In this document: one piece after another, positions 58,330 through 64,000 of the stretch
Layout: each line of letters starts with the position of its first letter
How positions within the stretch are numbered: position 1 is the first letter of the stretch
DNA from: an uncultured Clostridia bacterium
GTDB taxonomy: Bacteria; Bacillota; Clostridia; Oscillospirales; Ruminococcaceae
Assembly: GCA_947383835.1 (NCBI GenBank)
Contig: CANDEV010000007.1
Location: forward strand, 62,001-126,000
Length of the DNA stretch: 64,000 bases
Reading direction: 5' to 3'
Notes under the pieces: model-generated
Told to the model about the DNA's origin: nothing
Database searches by the model: none
What the model saw: the letters and a program-made list of their open reading frames with translations, nothing else
Program-made: the position numbers and the translations under genes

Positions 58330-59085
58330 ATGATCAGTGTAAAATCAAAAACAGAGCTGGAGAAAATGCGTAAGATCGGTACTGTGACCGCAAACGCGCT
58401 CCACTTCGGCGGACAGTCCATAAAGGACGGAATGACGACCTTTGAGCTTGACAAAATAATCCACGATTATATCGTACAGCACGGCGCGCGGGCTTGTCTT
58501 GTGGGATACGGCGGTTTTCCCGCTTCCTGCTGCATAAGCATAAACGACCAGCTTATTCACGGTATTCCCTCAAAAAAGGTAAGAATTAAAGAGGGTGATA
58601 TCGTAAGCGTGGACGTGAGCGCAGAAATGGACGGCTTTCACGGGGACACTGCGTATACCTTTGCCTGCGGGAAAATTTCCAAGGAGGCAGAGCAGCTTCT
58701 TAAGGTTACCAACGAAAGTCTTTACAAGGGCATTGAACAGGCTGTCCCCGGAAACAGGATAGGCGATATCGGTCACGCTGTCGCTGAATACTGCGAGGGG
58801 TACGGTTACAGCGTATGCAAAAAATATATCGGTCACGGTATCGGGCGAAAGCTCCATGAAGACCCTGAGGTGCCGAATTTCGGCAAGGCGGGTCACGGTC
58901 CGAGACTGGTGGCGGGAATGACTATTTGTATTGAGCCGATGATAAACGCTGTGGGCGAGGACGTAAGAGTTCTCAAGGACGGCTGGACGGTGGTTACAAA
59001 GTCGGGTTCGCTTGCCGCTCATTTCGAGCATACGGTGGCGATCACGCCCGACGGTCCCGTGATCATGACAAAGCCTACGCTGTAA
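58330..59085 (+). CDS. map: Methionine aminopeptidase, type I
   Basis: 251 residues. It removes the N-terminal methionine. The metal ligands are D in VSVDVSAEMDGFHGDTAYTF, H in GHGIGRKLHEDPEVPNF and E in CIEPMIN and FEHTVAI. Normal length and position. Confidence 0.97.
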   Translation: MISVKSKTELEKMRKIGTVTANALHFGGQSIKDGMTTFELDKIIHDYIVQHGARACLVGYGGFPASCCISINDQLIHGIPSKKVRIKEGDIVSVDVSAEMDGFHGDTAYTFACGKISKEAEQLLKVTNESLYKGIEQAVPGNRIGDIGHAVAEYCEGYGYSVCKKYIGHGIGRKLHEDPEVPNFGKAGHGPRLVAGMTICIEPMINAVGEDVRVLKDGWTVVTKSGSLAAHFEHTVAITPDGPVIMTKPTL

Positions 59086-59092
59086 TGCATGG

Positions 59093-59177
59093 CAGCGGCA
59101 CAGAAATATGCAGCCCATGGGAGCATTTTATTCTTGCCGAAAATGTATGCCAATAAGGGAAAAGGTTCAGCCTTTAG
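59093..59177 (+). repeat. Dispersed repeat family D, copy in the map-KOW spacer
   Basis: ACAGAAATATGCAGCCCATG with GGAGCATTTTATT, then ATAAGGGAAAAGGTTCAGCC with TTT: same layout as 28575-28661. The KOW gene's ribosome site AGGAGGG starts at the repeat's edge. Confidence 0.7.
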
Positions 59178-59189
59178 GAGGGAAAAGCT

Positions 59190-59453
59190 GTGGAAGCAAC
59201 ACCCGGAATGATCGTCAGGTCTAAGGCGGGACATGATAAAGGACGGTTTATGGTTATAACGGCGGCAGAAGGTGATTTTGCTTTTCTGGCGGACGGCAAG
59301 GAGAGGAAGCTTTCCAAGCCGAAAAAGAAGCGGTTAAAGCATTTGAGCGTTACGAAAACCGTTATAGCTTTGGACGATCTTACAGACAAGGGGCTGAGAA
59401 GCTGTCTCCGCGAATTTGCGGAAAAGGGCAGTCCCGAAACCGAAAATTCCTAA
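59190..59453 (+). CDS. KOW-domain RNA-binding protein (L14e/L27e-like)
   Basis: 87 residues from a GTG start with AGGAGGG 9 bases upstream. The N-terminal KOW-type beta-barrel (TPGMIVRSKAGHDKGRFMVI, then ADGKERKLSKPKKKRLKHL) resembles archaeal L14e. This small protein commonly sits between map and infA in Clostridia and is thought to bind RNA or the ribosome. Confidence 0.9.
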   Translation: MEATPGMIVRSKAGHDKGRFMVITAAEGDFAFLADGKERKLSKPKKKRLKHLSVTKTVIALDDLTDKGLRSCLREFAEKGSPETENS

Positions 59454-59468
59454 CGAGGAGGCATTTGC

Positions 59469-59687
59469 TTGTCTAAGGAAGATGTTATTGAGATTGAGGG
59501 TACAGTCATAGAGGCTCTGCCGAATGCAATGTTCCAAGTGGAGCTTGCCAACGGACATAAAATTCTTGCTCACGTTTCCGGAAAGCTCCGAATGAACTAT
59601 ATAAGGATAGTTCCGGGGGATAAGGTCACGGTAGAGATGTCGCCTTACGACCTCTCAAAGGGCAGGATCACCTGGAGAGCCAAATAA
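59469..59687 (+). CDS. infA: Translation initiation factor IF-1
   Basis: 72 residues from a TTG start after AGGAGG. OB fold: IEIEGTVIEALPNAMFQVEL, GKLRMNYIRI and PYDLSKGRITWR. It binds the ribosomal A site in initiation. Confidence 0.98.
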   Translation: MSKEDVIEIEGTVIEALPNAMFQVELANGHKILAHVSGKLRMNYIRIVPGDKVTVEMSPYDLSKGRITWRAK

Positions 59688-59727
59688 ATTTATTCTTGCA
59701 CGAGAATTCGGAAAGGTGGTAATTATA

Positions 59728-59841
59728 ATGAAAGTAAGACCTTCAGTTAAGCCAATGTGTGAAAAGTGCAAAATTATCAAAAGAAAAGGCAAGGTTATGG
59801 TTATCTGCGAAAACCCCAAGCATAAACAGCGTCAGGGGTAG
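59728..59841 (+). CDS. rpmJ: Large ribosomal subunit protein L36
   Basis: 37 residues: MKVRPSVKPMCEKCKIIKRK, then GKVMVICENPKHKQRQG. Zinc ligands C11, C14, C27 and H32, the C+ form. GGAAAGGTGG precedes the ATG. Confidence 0.98.
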   Translation: MKVRPSVKPMCEKCKIIKRKGKVMVICENPKHKQRQG

Positions 59842-59967
59842 GCAGTGCCTACAGCCGGAAATGCTTATAGGGGAAGTTACGTTTATAGGGGAATATCAAG
59901 CCTCTATAAATGAAATGACCCGCTGCAAAAAGGCGGGGAAGCCCCCGTGGGCAGAAAGGCTTATATG
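59836..59967 (+). repeat. Structured spacer element, family F, copies 4a and 4b (rpmJ-rpsM)
   Basis: Copy 4a (59836-59919) has a different first hairpin, GTAGGC-AGT-GCCTAC, that overlaps the rpmJ stop, then ATGCTTATAGGGGAAG and CGTTTATA with TATAAATG around ATCAAGCC. Copy 4b (59932-59967) is only the first part: GGCGGGGAAGCCCCCGTGGG with CAGAAAGGCTTATA. The rest of the gap to 60112 has an AGGCT / AGCCT and a GTGAAC / GTTCAC hairpin and pyrimidine-rich CTTCTAACCTCTCTTG. Confidence 0.7.
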
Positions 59968-60112
59968 GGTCTGCGAAGCAAACAGGCTACTAAGCAGCCT
60001 AGACTTCTAACCTCTCTTGTGAACAATTAACGGTTCACAGAGAAGCAACCCAAAGCACAGATGATCAAACAAATAAGTACAAAGTAAAATCTAATACGGA
60101 GGTGTATTGTTA

Positions 60113-60481
60113 ATGGCACGTATTGCCGGCGTTGACCTTCCAAAAAATAAGAGAGTCGAGATCGGTCTCACTTATATCTACGGAATAGGTCGCAAATCAG
60201 CGGACGTAATCCTCGCAAATACAGGCGTAAACCCCGACACAAGGGTAAAGGATCTGACAGAGGACGACGTTGCTAAGCTTCGTGAATATATTGACCATAA
60301 CTTTATGGTGGAGGGCGATCTGAGAAGAAACGTTGCTCTGAATATAAAGAGACTGGTTGAGATCGGCTGCTACAGAGGAGTCCGTCACAGAAAGGGTCTC
60401 CCCGTAAGAGGTCAGAGAACCAAGACAAACGCAAGAACACGCAAGGGTCCCGTAAAGACAATTGCTAACAAGAAGAAGTAA
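60113..60481 (+). CDS. rpsM: Small ribosomal subunit protein S13
   Basis: 122 residues from the ATG with GGAGG 10 bases upstream (a TTG two codons earlier was rejected). ARIAGVDLPKNKRVEIGLTY and GQRTKTNARTRKGPVKTIAN are typical. It is in the 30S head and contacts L5. Confidence 0.98.
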   Translation: MARIAGVDLPKNKRVEIGLTYIYGIGRKSADVILANTGVNPDTRVKDLTEDDVAKLREYIDHNFMVEGDLRRNVALNIKRLVEIGCYRGVRHRKGLPVRGQRTKTNARTRKGPVKTIANKKK

Positions 60482-60496
60482 GGAGGGAAATGAACA

Positions 60497-60898
60497 ATGG
60501 CTCAGGTAAAGGGTAAAAAGACGGTCGTAAGACGCCGCCGTGAACGTAAAAACATTGAAAATGGAGCTGTTCATATCCAGTCCACTTTCAACAATACTAT
60601 CGTAACTATCACTGATACGCAGGGCAACGCTATTTCGTGGGCTTCAGCAGGCGGTCTCGGTTTCAGAGGCTCAAAGAAATCCACTCCGTTTGCCGCACAG
60701 TCCGCTGCAGAAACAGCCGCAAGAGCTGCTATGGAGCACGGTCTCAAAACCGTTGAGGTTTATGTTAAGGGACCCGGCGCAGGACGCGAGGCTGCGATAA
60801 GAGCGCTTCAGACTGTAGGTCTGGAAGTTAAGCTCATCAAGGATGTTACTCCTATTCCGCACAACGGATGCCGTCCTCCCAAGAGAAGACGCGTCTAA
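60497..60898 (+). CDS. rpsK: Small ribosomal subunit protein S11
   Basis: 133 residues. NTIVTITDTQGNAISWASAG and the C-terminal PIPHNGCRPPKRRRV are characteristic of S11 of the 30S platform. Confidence 0.98.
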   Translation: MAQVKGKKTVVRRRRERKNIENGAVHIQSTFNNTIVTITDTQGNAISWASAGGLGFRGSKKSTPFAAQSAAETAARAAMEHGLKTVEVYVKGPGAGREAAIRALQTVGLEVKLIKDVTPIPHNGCRPPKRRRV

Positions 60899-60919
60899 TT
60901 TACAGGAGGTGTAATTGTA

Positions 60920-61516
60920 ATGGCTTTAAATAAAGAACCTATCCTTAAAAGATGCAGATACCTGGGTATCAGTCCTATGGTAATGGGCATTTCTAAGGAG
61001 TCCAACAGAAACCCCGGCGCAAACAACAGAAAAAAGGTGTCGGAATACGGTATGCAGCTTAAGGAAAAGCAGAAGCTGAAGTTTATCTACGGCGTGCTTG
61101 AAAAGCCTTTCGCTCACTATTTCGAGATCGCGGAGAAAATGGATGGCAAGACAGGTGATAACCTTATCACTATCCTCGAATCCAGACTTGACAATGTTGT
61201 TTACAGAATGGGTCTTTCCCTTACAAGACGTGAGGCAAGACAGCTTGTTACACACAGGCATTTTACCGTAAACGGCAAGCGTATCAACATTCCGTCCTAC
61301 AGGATCAAGCCGGGCGACGTTATCGCTCTTTACGAGGGCAGCAGAAGCAGCGCTAAGTTCAAGGACGTTGTTGAGCAGACTGCAAGCAGAACAGTTCCTC
61401 TTTGGCTGGAGTCCGACAAGGCTAACTTTGCGGCTAAGGTCGTTCGTATGCCTAATACCGAGGATCTCGATTACGAGACACAGACTCACCTTATTGTCGA
61501 GCTGTACTCCAAGTAA
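60920..61516 (+). CDS. rpsD: Small ribosomal subunit protein S4
   Basis: 198 residues, the form without the N-terminal zinc site. The S4 RNA-binding domain is LDNVVYRMGLSLTRREARQL, with VTHRHFTVNGKRINIPSY. S4 starts 30S assembly and represses the alpha operon in several bacteria. Confidence 0.98.
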   Translation: MALNKEPILKRCRYLGISPMVMGISKESNRNPGANNRKKVSEYGMQLKEKQKLKFIYGVLEKPFAHYFEIAEKMDGKTGDNLITILESRLDNVVYRMGLSLTRREARQLVTHRHFTVNGKRINIPSYRIKPGDVIALYEGSRSSAKFKDVVEQTASRTVPLWLESDKANFAAKVVRMPNTEDLDYETQTHLIVELYSK

Positions 61517-61564
61517 TAATGAGCTTAATACGTTATCCGCAATACGAAACAGGAGGGTTTTATT

Positions 61565-62518
61565 ATGCTTGAACCAATTCAGAAGGCGGAAATTGATACC
61601 GTCGAGCTTAAAAGCAACGGAACCTACGGCAAATTTACGGTTGCCCCGCTGGAGCGCGGCTACGGACACACACTGGGCAACAGCCTCAGACGTGTTCTGC
61701 TCTCCTCACTTCCGGGCGTTGCTGTCACATCTGTAAAGATAGACGGCATTCACCATGAGCTGTCTACAATTCCGGGCGTTAAAGAAGATGTTACGGAGAT
61801 AGTTCTGAACCTTAAAGGTCTTACGGCTAAGCTTCACGGCGAGGGTCCGAAGACTGTTTATGTGGAAGCTGAGGACGAATGCGAGGTCACTGCGGGTGAC
61901 ATAAAGACGGATTCCGAGGTTGATATTCTTGTTCCGGAGATGCACATTGCAACCCTCGGCAAGGACGCTAAGCTCTATATGGAAATTACCATTGACAAGG
62001 GCAGGGGCTATGTTCCTGCCGAGAAAAACAAGCAGCTCTCAAACTTCGGTATTGACGTGATCGCAGTAGATTCTATCTATACCCCTGTGTTAAAGGTGAA
62101 CTACTCTGTTGAGGACACCCGTCTGGGTCAGGTCACCGACTATGACAAGCTTGTGCTTGAGGTCTGGACCGACGGCGTGGTTTCCGCAAAGGAGGCTGTT
62201 TCACAGGCAGCCAATCTCCTCATTGAGCATCTGAAGCCGTTTACAGAGCTTTCCGATGAGTCCGCTATTACCGAGATAATGATAGAAAAGGACGACAAGG
62301 GTAAAGAAAAGATCCTTGAGATGACCATTGAGGAACTTGACTTGTCGGTACGTTCCTTCAACTGCTTGAAGCGTGCCGGTATAAATACGGTGGACGACCT
62401 TATCAACAAATCCGAGGAGGAAATGATGAAGGTCAGAAACCTGGGTAAGAAATCCTTCGACGAGGTCAAGGAGAAGCTCCAGTCACTGGGCTTCGATCTC
62501 AGCTCCGAGGAGGAGTAA
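61565..62518 (+). CDS. rpoA: DNA-directed RNA polymerase subunit alpha
   Basis: 317 residues. N-terminal assembly domain (YGKFTVAPLERGYGHTLGNS, LRRVLLSSLPG) and C-terminal DNA-binding domain (SVRSFNCLKRAGINTVDDLI, NLGKKSFDEVKEKL), joined by an acidic linker near 225-240. Standard position before rplQ. Confidence 0.98.
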   Translation: MLEPIQKAEIDTVELKSNGTYGKFTVAPLERGYGHTLGNSLRRVLLSSLPGVAVTSVKIDGIHHELSTIPGVKEDVTEIVLNLKGLTAKLHGEGPKTVYVEAEDECEVTAGDIKTDSEVDILVPEMHIATLGKDAKLYMEITIDKGRGYVPAEKNKQLSNFGIDVIAVDSIYTPVLKVNYSVEDTRLGQVTDYDKLVLEVWTDGVVSAKEAVSQAANLLIEHLKPFTELSDESAITEIMIEKDDKGKEKILEMTIEELDLSVRSFNCLKRAGINTVDDLINKSEEEMMKVRNLGKKSFDEVKEKLQSLGFDLSSEEE

Positions 62519-62582
62519 CCTCTGCTGCAAGGAACGCGCACAATTTTTGTTTGAATTTTTGATATGTAAGGAGTGAATATAA

Positions 62583-62927
62583 ATGCCGGGAACCAGAAAA
62601 TTGGGTCGTACAAGCGACCACAGAAAAGCTATGCTCAGAGCAATGGTAACTTATCTTCTCGAAAACGGCAAGATCGAAACAACTGTTACCAGAGCAAAGG
62701 AAGTCCGCTCAATGGCTGAAAAGATGATAACTACAGCCAAGACCAACGACCTCCACTCGAAGAGGCAGGTTCTTGCTTATGTTACTAAGGAGGATGTTGT
62801 CAAGAAGCTTTTTGACGAGATCGCTCCCAAATACGCCGACAGAAACGGCGGTTATACAAGGATCGTGAAGATCGGTCCAAGAAGAGGAGACGCAGCGGAA
62901 ATGGCTGTTATATCCCTTGTAGACTAA
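62583..62927 (+). CDS. rplQ: Large ribosomal subunit protein L17
   Basis: 114 residues. RKLGRTSDHRKAMLRAMVTY and ITTAKTNDLHSKRQVLAYV are typical. It is the last gene of the cluster. Confidence 0.98.
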   Translation: MPGTRKLGRTSDHRKAMLRAMVTYLLENGKIETTVTRAKEVRSMAEKMITTAKTNDLHSKRQVLAYVTKEDVVKKLFDEIAPKYADRNGGYTRIVKIGPRRGDAAEMAVISLVD

Positions 62928-62934
62928 AAAAATT

Positions 62935-62958
62935 GCGGCGGAAATTTATTTCCGCCGC
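62935..62958 (+). terminator. Terminator of the ribosomal cluster
   Basis: Perfect 10-base stem GCGGCGGAAA / TTTCCGCCGC, tail GTTTGCTTTT. Confidence 0.85.
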
Positions 62959-62993
62959 GTTTGCTTTTATGTAATATTATTACAAAGAAAAGA

Positions 62994-63473
62994 CCCTTTA
63001 GGCAAGCAGCTGGTCAAGCTGAGCACAGCTTGCGGGGTCGAGGGGCAGCGTCCCTCGTGGGGGTCAAGGGGGCAAAGCCCCATTGTCGCCGCCCGCAGGC
63101 GGCGAAACTCCACTATCGTTCAAGCGCTCCGCAAGGGGGTGAATTTCGGCAAAGCCGAAAGAGGGGGACGCCCTGCAAGAGAGGGCGTCCCCCTATGGTA
63201 AACCTAAGAACTAAATCTTCAAAACAGTCCTGTGGACTGTTTTGAAGGGTGAATTTGTCACGTACCGTAACAAGGGGGAGCGGTCGTGTTCGCTCCCCCT
63301 CGGAATGTCTGTCGACATTCCTCACCCCCTTCTCCGTTTTTAAACGATAACACGCCACCGTCCTGCGGACGTGCGCCGCTGCAAGGGGCTTTGCCCCTTT
63401 GACCCCACGAAGGGCTTTTCCCCCTCGACCCCCACCAGCTGGGCTCAGCTGGTCCAGCTGCTTGCCTAAAGGG
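62994..63473 (-). repeat. Large palindromic element, family E, copy 2
   Basis: 480 bases with perfect 20-base ends, CCCTTTAGGCAAGCAGCTGG and its complement. It carries the same internal hairpins as 41633-42154, but the GGGGGACGCCC and GGGGGAGCG blocks occur in the opposite order, so it is inserted in the other orientation. AACAGTCCTGTGGACTGTT is central. It is non-coding, and fills the 564-base gap after rplQ. Confidence 0.88.
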
Positions 63474-63491
63474 ACACTTAAAAATATAACT

Positions 63492-63710
63492 TTAATTTCG
63501 TTCGGGGACGTCCGTTATGCCTACGAGAAAATCCACGCTGGTATCGTAAAAGTCCGCAAGGGCAGCCATTGAGTCAAGAGAGGGTATAAGCTCCCCCCGT
63601 TCATATCGGGAGTAGGTCTGCTGGCGCAGACCGAGATATTCGGCGAGCTGCCGCTGGGTAAGGTGGCTGTTTTCACGGAGCATACGTATTCTTTCTGTCA
63701 GCTTGTCCAT
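63492..63710 (-). CDS. XRE-family helix-turn-helix regulator
   Basis: 72 residues from the ATG with AAAGGAG 8 bases upstream (a GTG two codons earlier was rejected). Almost the whole protein is a Cro/C1-type domain: NSHLTQRQLAEYLGLRQQTY, SRYERGELIPSLDSMAALAD, FYDTSVDFLVG. It is divergent from a lipoprotein gene and may regulate it. Confidence 0.9.
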   Translation of the reverse strand: MDKLTERIRMLRENSHLTQRQLAEYLGLRQQTYSRYERGELIPSLDSMAALADFYDTSVDFLVGITDVPERN

Positions 63711-63740
63711 TTGCACATCTCCTTTCGGACTGCTTTCTTA

Positions 63741-63769
63741 ATTATAACGCCCTGTCTTGAATTTGTCAA
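63741..63769 (-). promoter_or_regulatory. Consensus promoter of the XRE gene
   Basis: Minus-strand TTGACA, 17 bases, TATAAT. Confidence 0.85.
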
Positions 63770-63804
63770 TTAGGTGCAGAGGATAAAATCGGTCATCATA
63801 ACTA

Positions 63805-63833
63805 TTGATTTATGTGAAATTGTATGCTATACT
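63805..63833 (+). promoter_or_regulatory. Promoter of the final lipoprotein gene
   Basis: TTGATT, 17 bases, TATACT, 34 bases before the start codon. Confidence 0.65.
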
Positions 63834-63866
63834 GATATTATTATATAATTTTTTAGGAGGAATTGT

Positions 63867-64000
63867 ATGAAGATATTCAAATTGCTTTCGGCAGTAACGG
63901 CGGCTGCAATGCTGATCACCCTTACAGCCTGCGGCGGAACAGGTTCGGCGGACGCTGCCGGCGACTCAAACGACACATCAGTAACGGAGGAAGAACACGA
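63867..64000 (+). CDS. Lipoprotein, N-terminal part (3' end outside window)
   Basis: 44 residues visible. A signal peptide with lipobox LTAC (C22) is followed by a Gly/Ser/Asp/Thr-rich linker (GGTGSADAAGDSNDTSVTEE). AGGAGG lies 7 bases before the ATG. The linker style is like the solute-binding lipoproteins in this window, but the mature domain is not seen. Confidence 0.85.
   Translation, partial: MKIFKLLSAVTAAAMLITLTACGGTGSADAAGDSNDTSVTEEEH

Overview
The window reads as chromosomal DNA of an anaerobic Gram-positive Clostridia, most likely a Ruminococcus-like member of the Oscillospiraceae. Supporting points are the Firmicutes-type S10-spc-alpha ribosomal cluster running through secY-adk-map-KOW-infA-rpmJ, PPi-linked pyruvate phosphate dikinase, class I fumarase, archaeal-type ProRS, zinc-binding forms of S14, S18, L24 and Adk, and plant-polysaccharide genes (a CBM/GH26 mannanase lipoprotein and a GH3 enzyme with the swapped domain order known from Ruminococcus albus). 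The species assignment is inference.

Layout. 1-3712: end of an amidohydrolase, fumarase alpha subunit, and a zinc-ribbon/PASTA-like membrane protein divergent from an XRE regulator. 3713-11598: metY, an S41 protease-like protein, a toroid-fold protein and ppdK. 11599-23093: DUF2628-like protein, glmU, prs, pth, mfd, a leucine-rich-repeat secreted protein and proS. 23160-28433: small unknown proteins, a truncated HicB, rpsF-ssb-rpsR and glgP. 28835-41575: carbohydrate region with GH26 mannanase, two solute-binding lipoproteins, an AraC regulator, an LplB/LplC-type permease pair and GH3. 42331-45171: rsmG, small unknown proteins, and a low-GC island holding a decayed polymorphic-toxin tip followed by an intact putative immunity gene. 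45418-62958: S10-spc-alpha cluster from rpsJ to rplQ. 62959-64000: a large palindromic element, an XRE regulator and the start of a lipoprotein.

In the carbohydrate block the mannanase would cut mannan at the cell surface, the lipoproteins and permeases would bind and import oligosaccharides, and GH3 would hydrolyse them inside. The AraC protein is the obvious candidate local regulator, with repeated TTTTGAA boxes between the divergent mannanase and solute-binding-protein promoters. In the ribosomal block the gene order is canonical but the spacers are unusually long and filled with repeated, structured sequence.

The window is rich in dispersed non-coding repeats: at least five families. The observations most worth following are (1) the frameshifted toxin C-terminus (ending TYDENLNRIGD) one base upstream of its putative immunity gene; (2) a recurrent structured element after rplW, rplR, secY and rpmJ with compensatory base-pair changes and an invariant CAAGCC loop; and (3) purine-arm/pyrimidine-arm leaders abutting the Shine-Dalgarno of proS, rpsS, rplN, adk and a solute-binding-protein gene.
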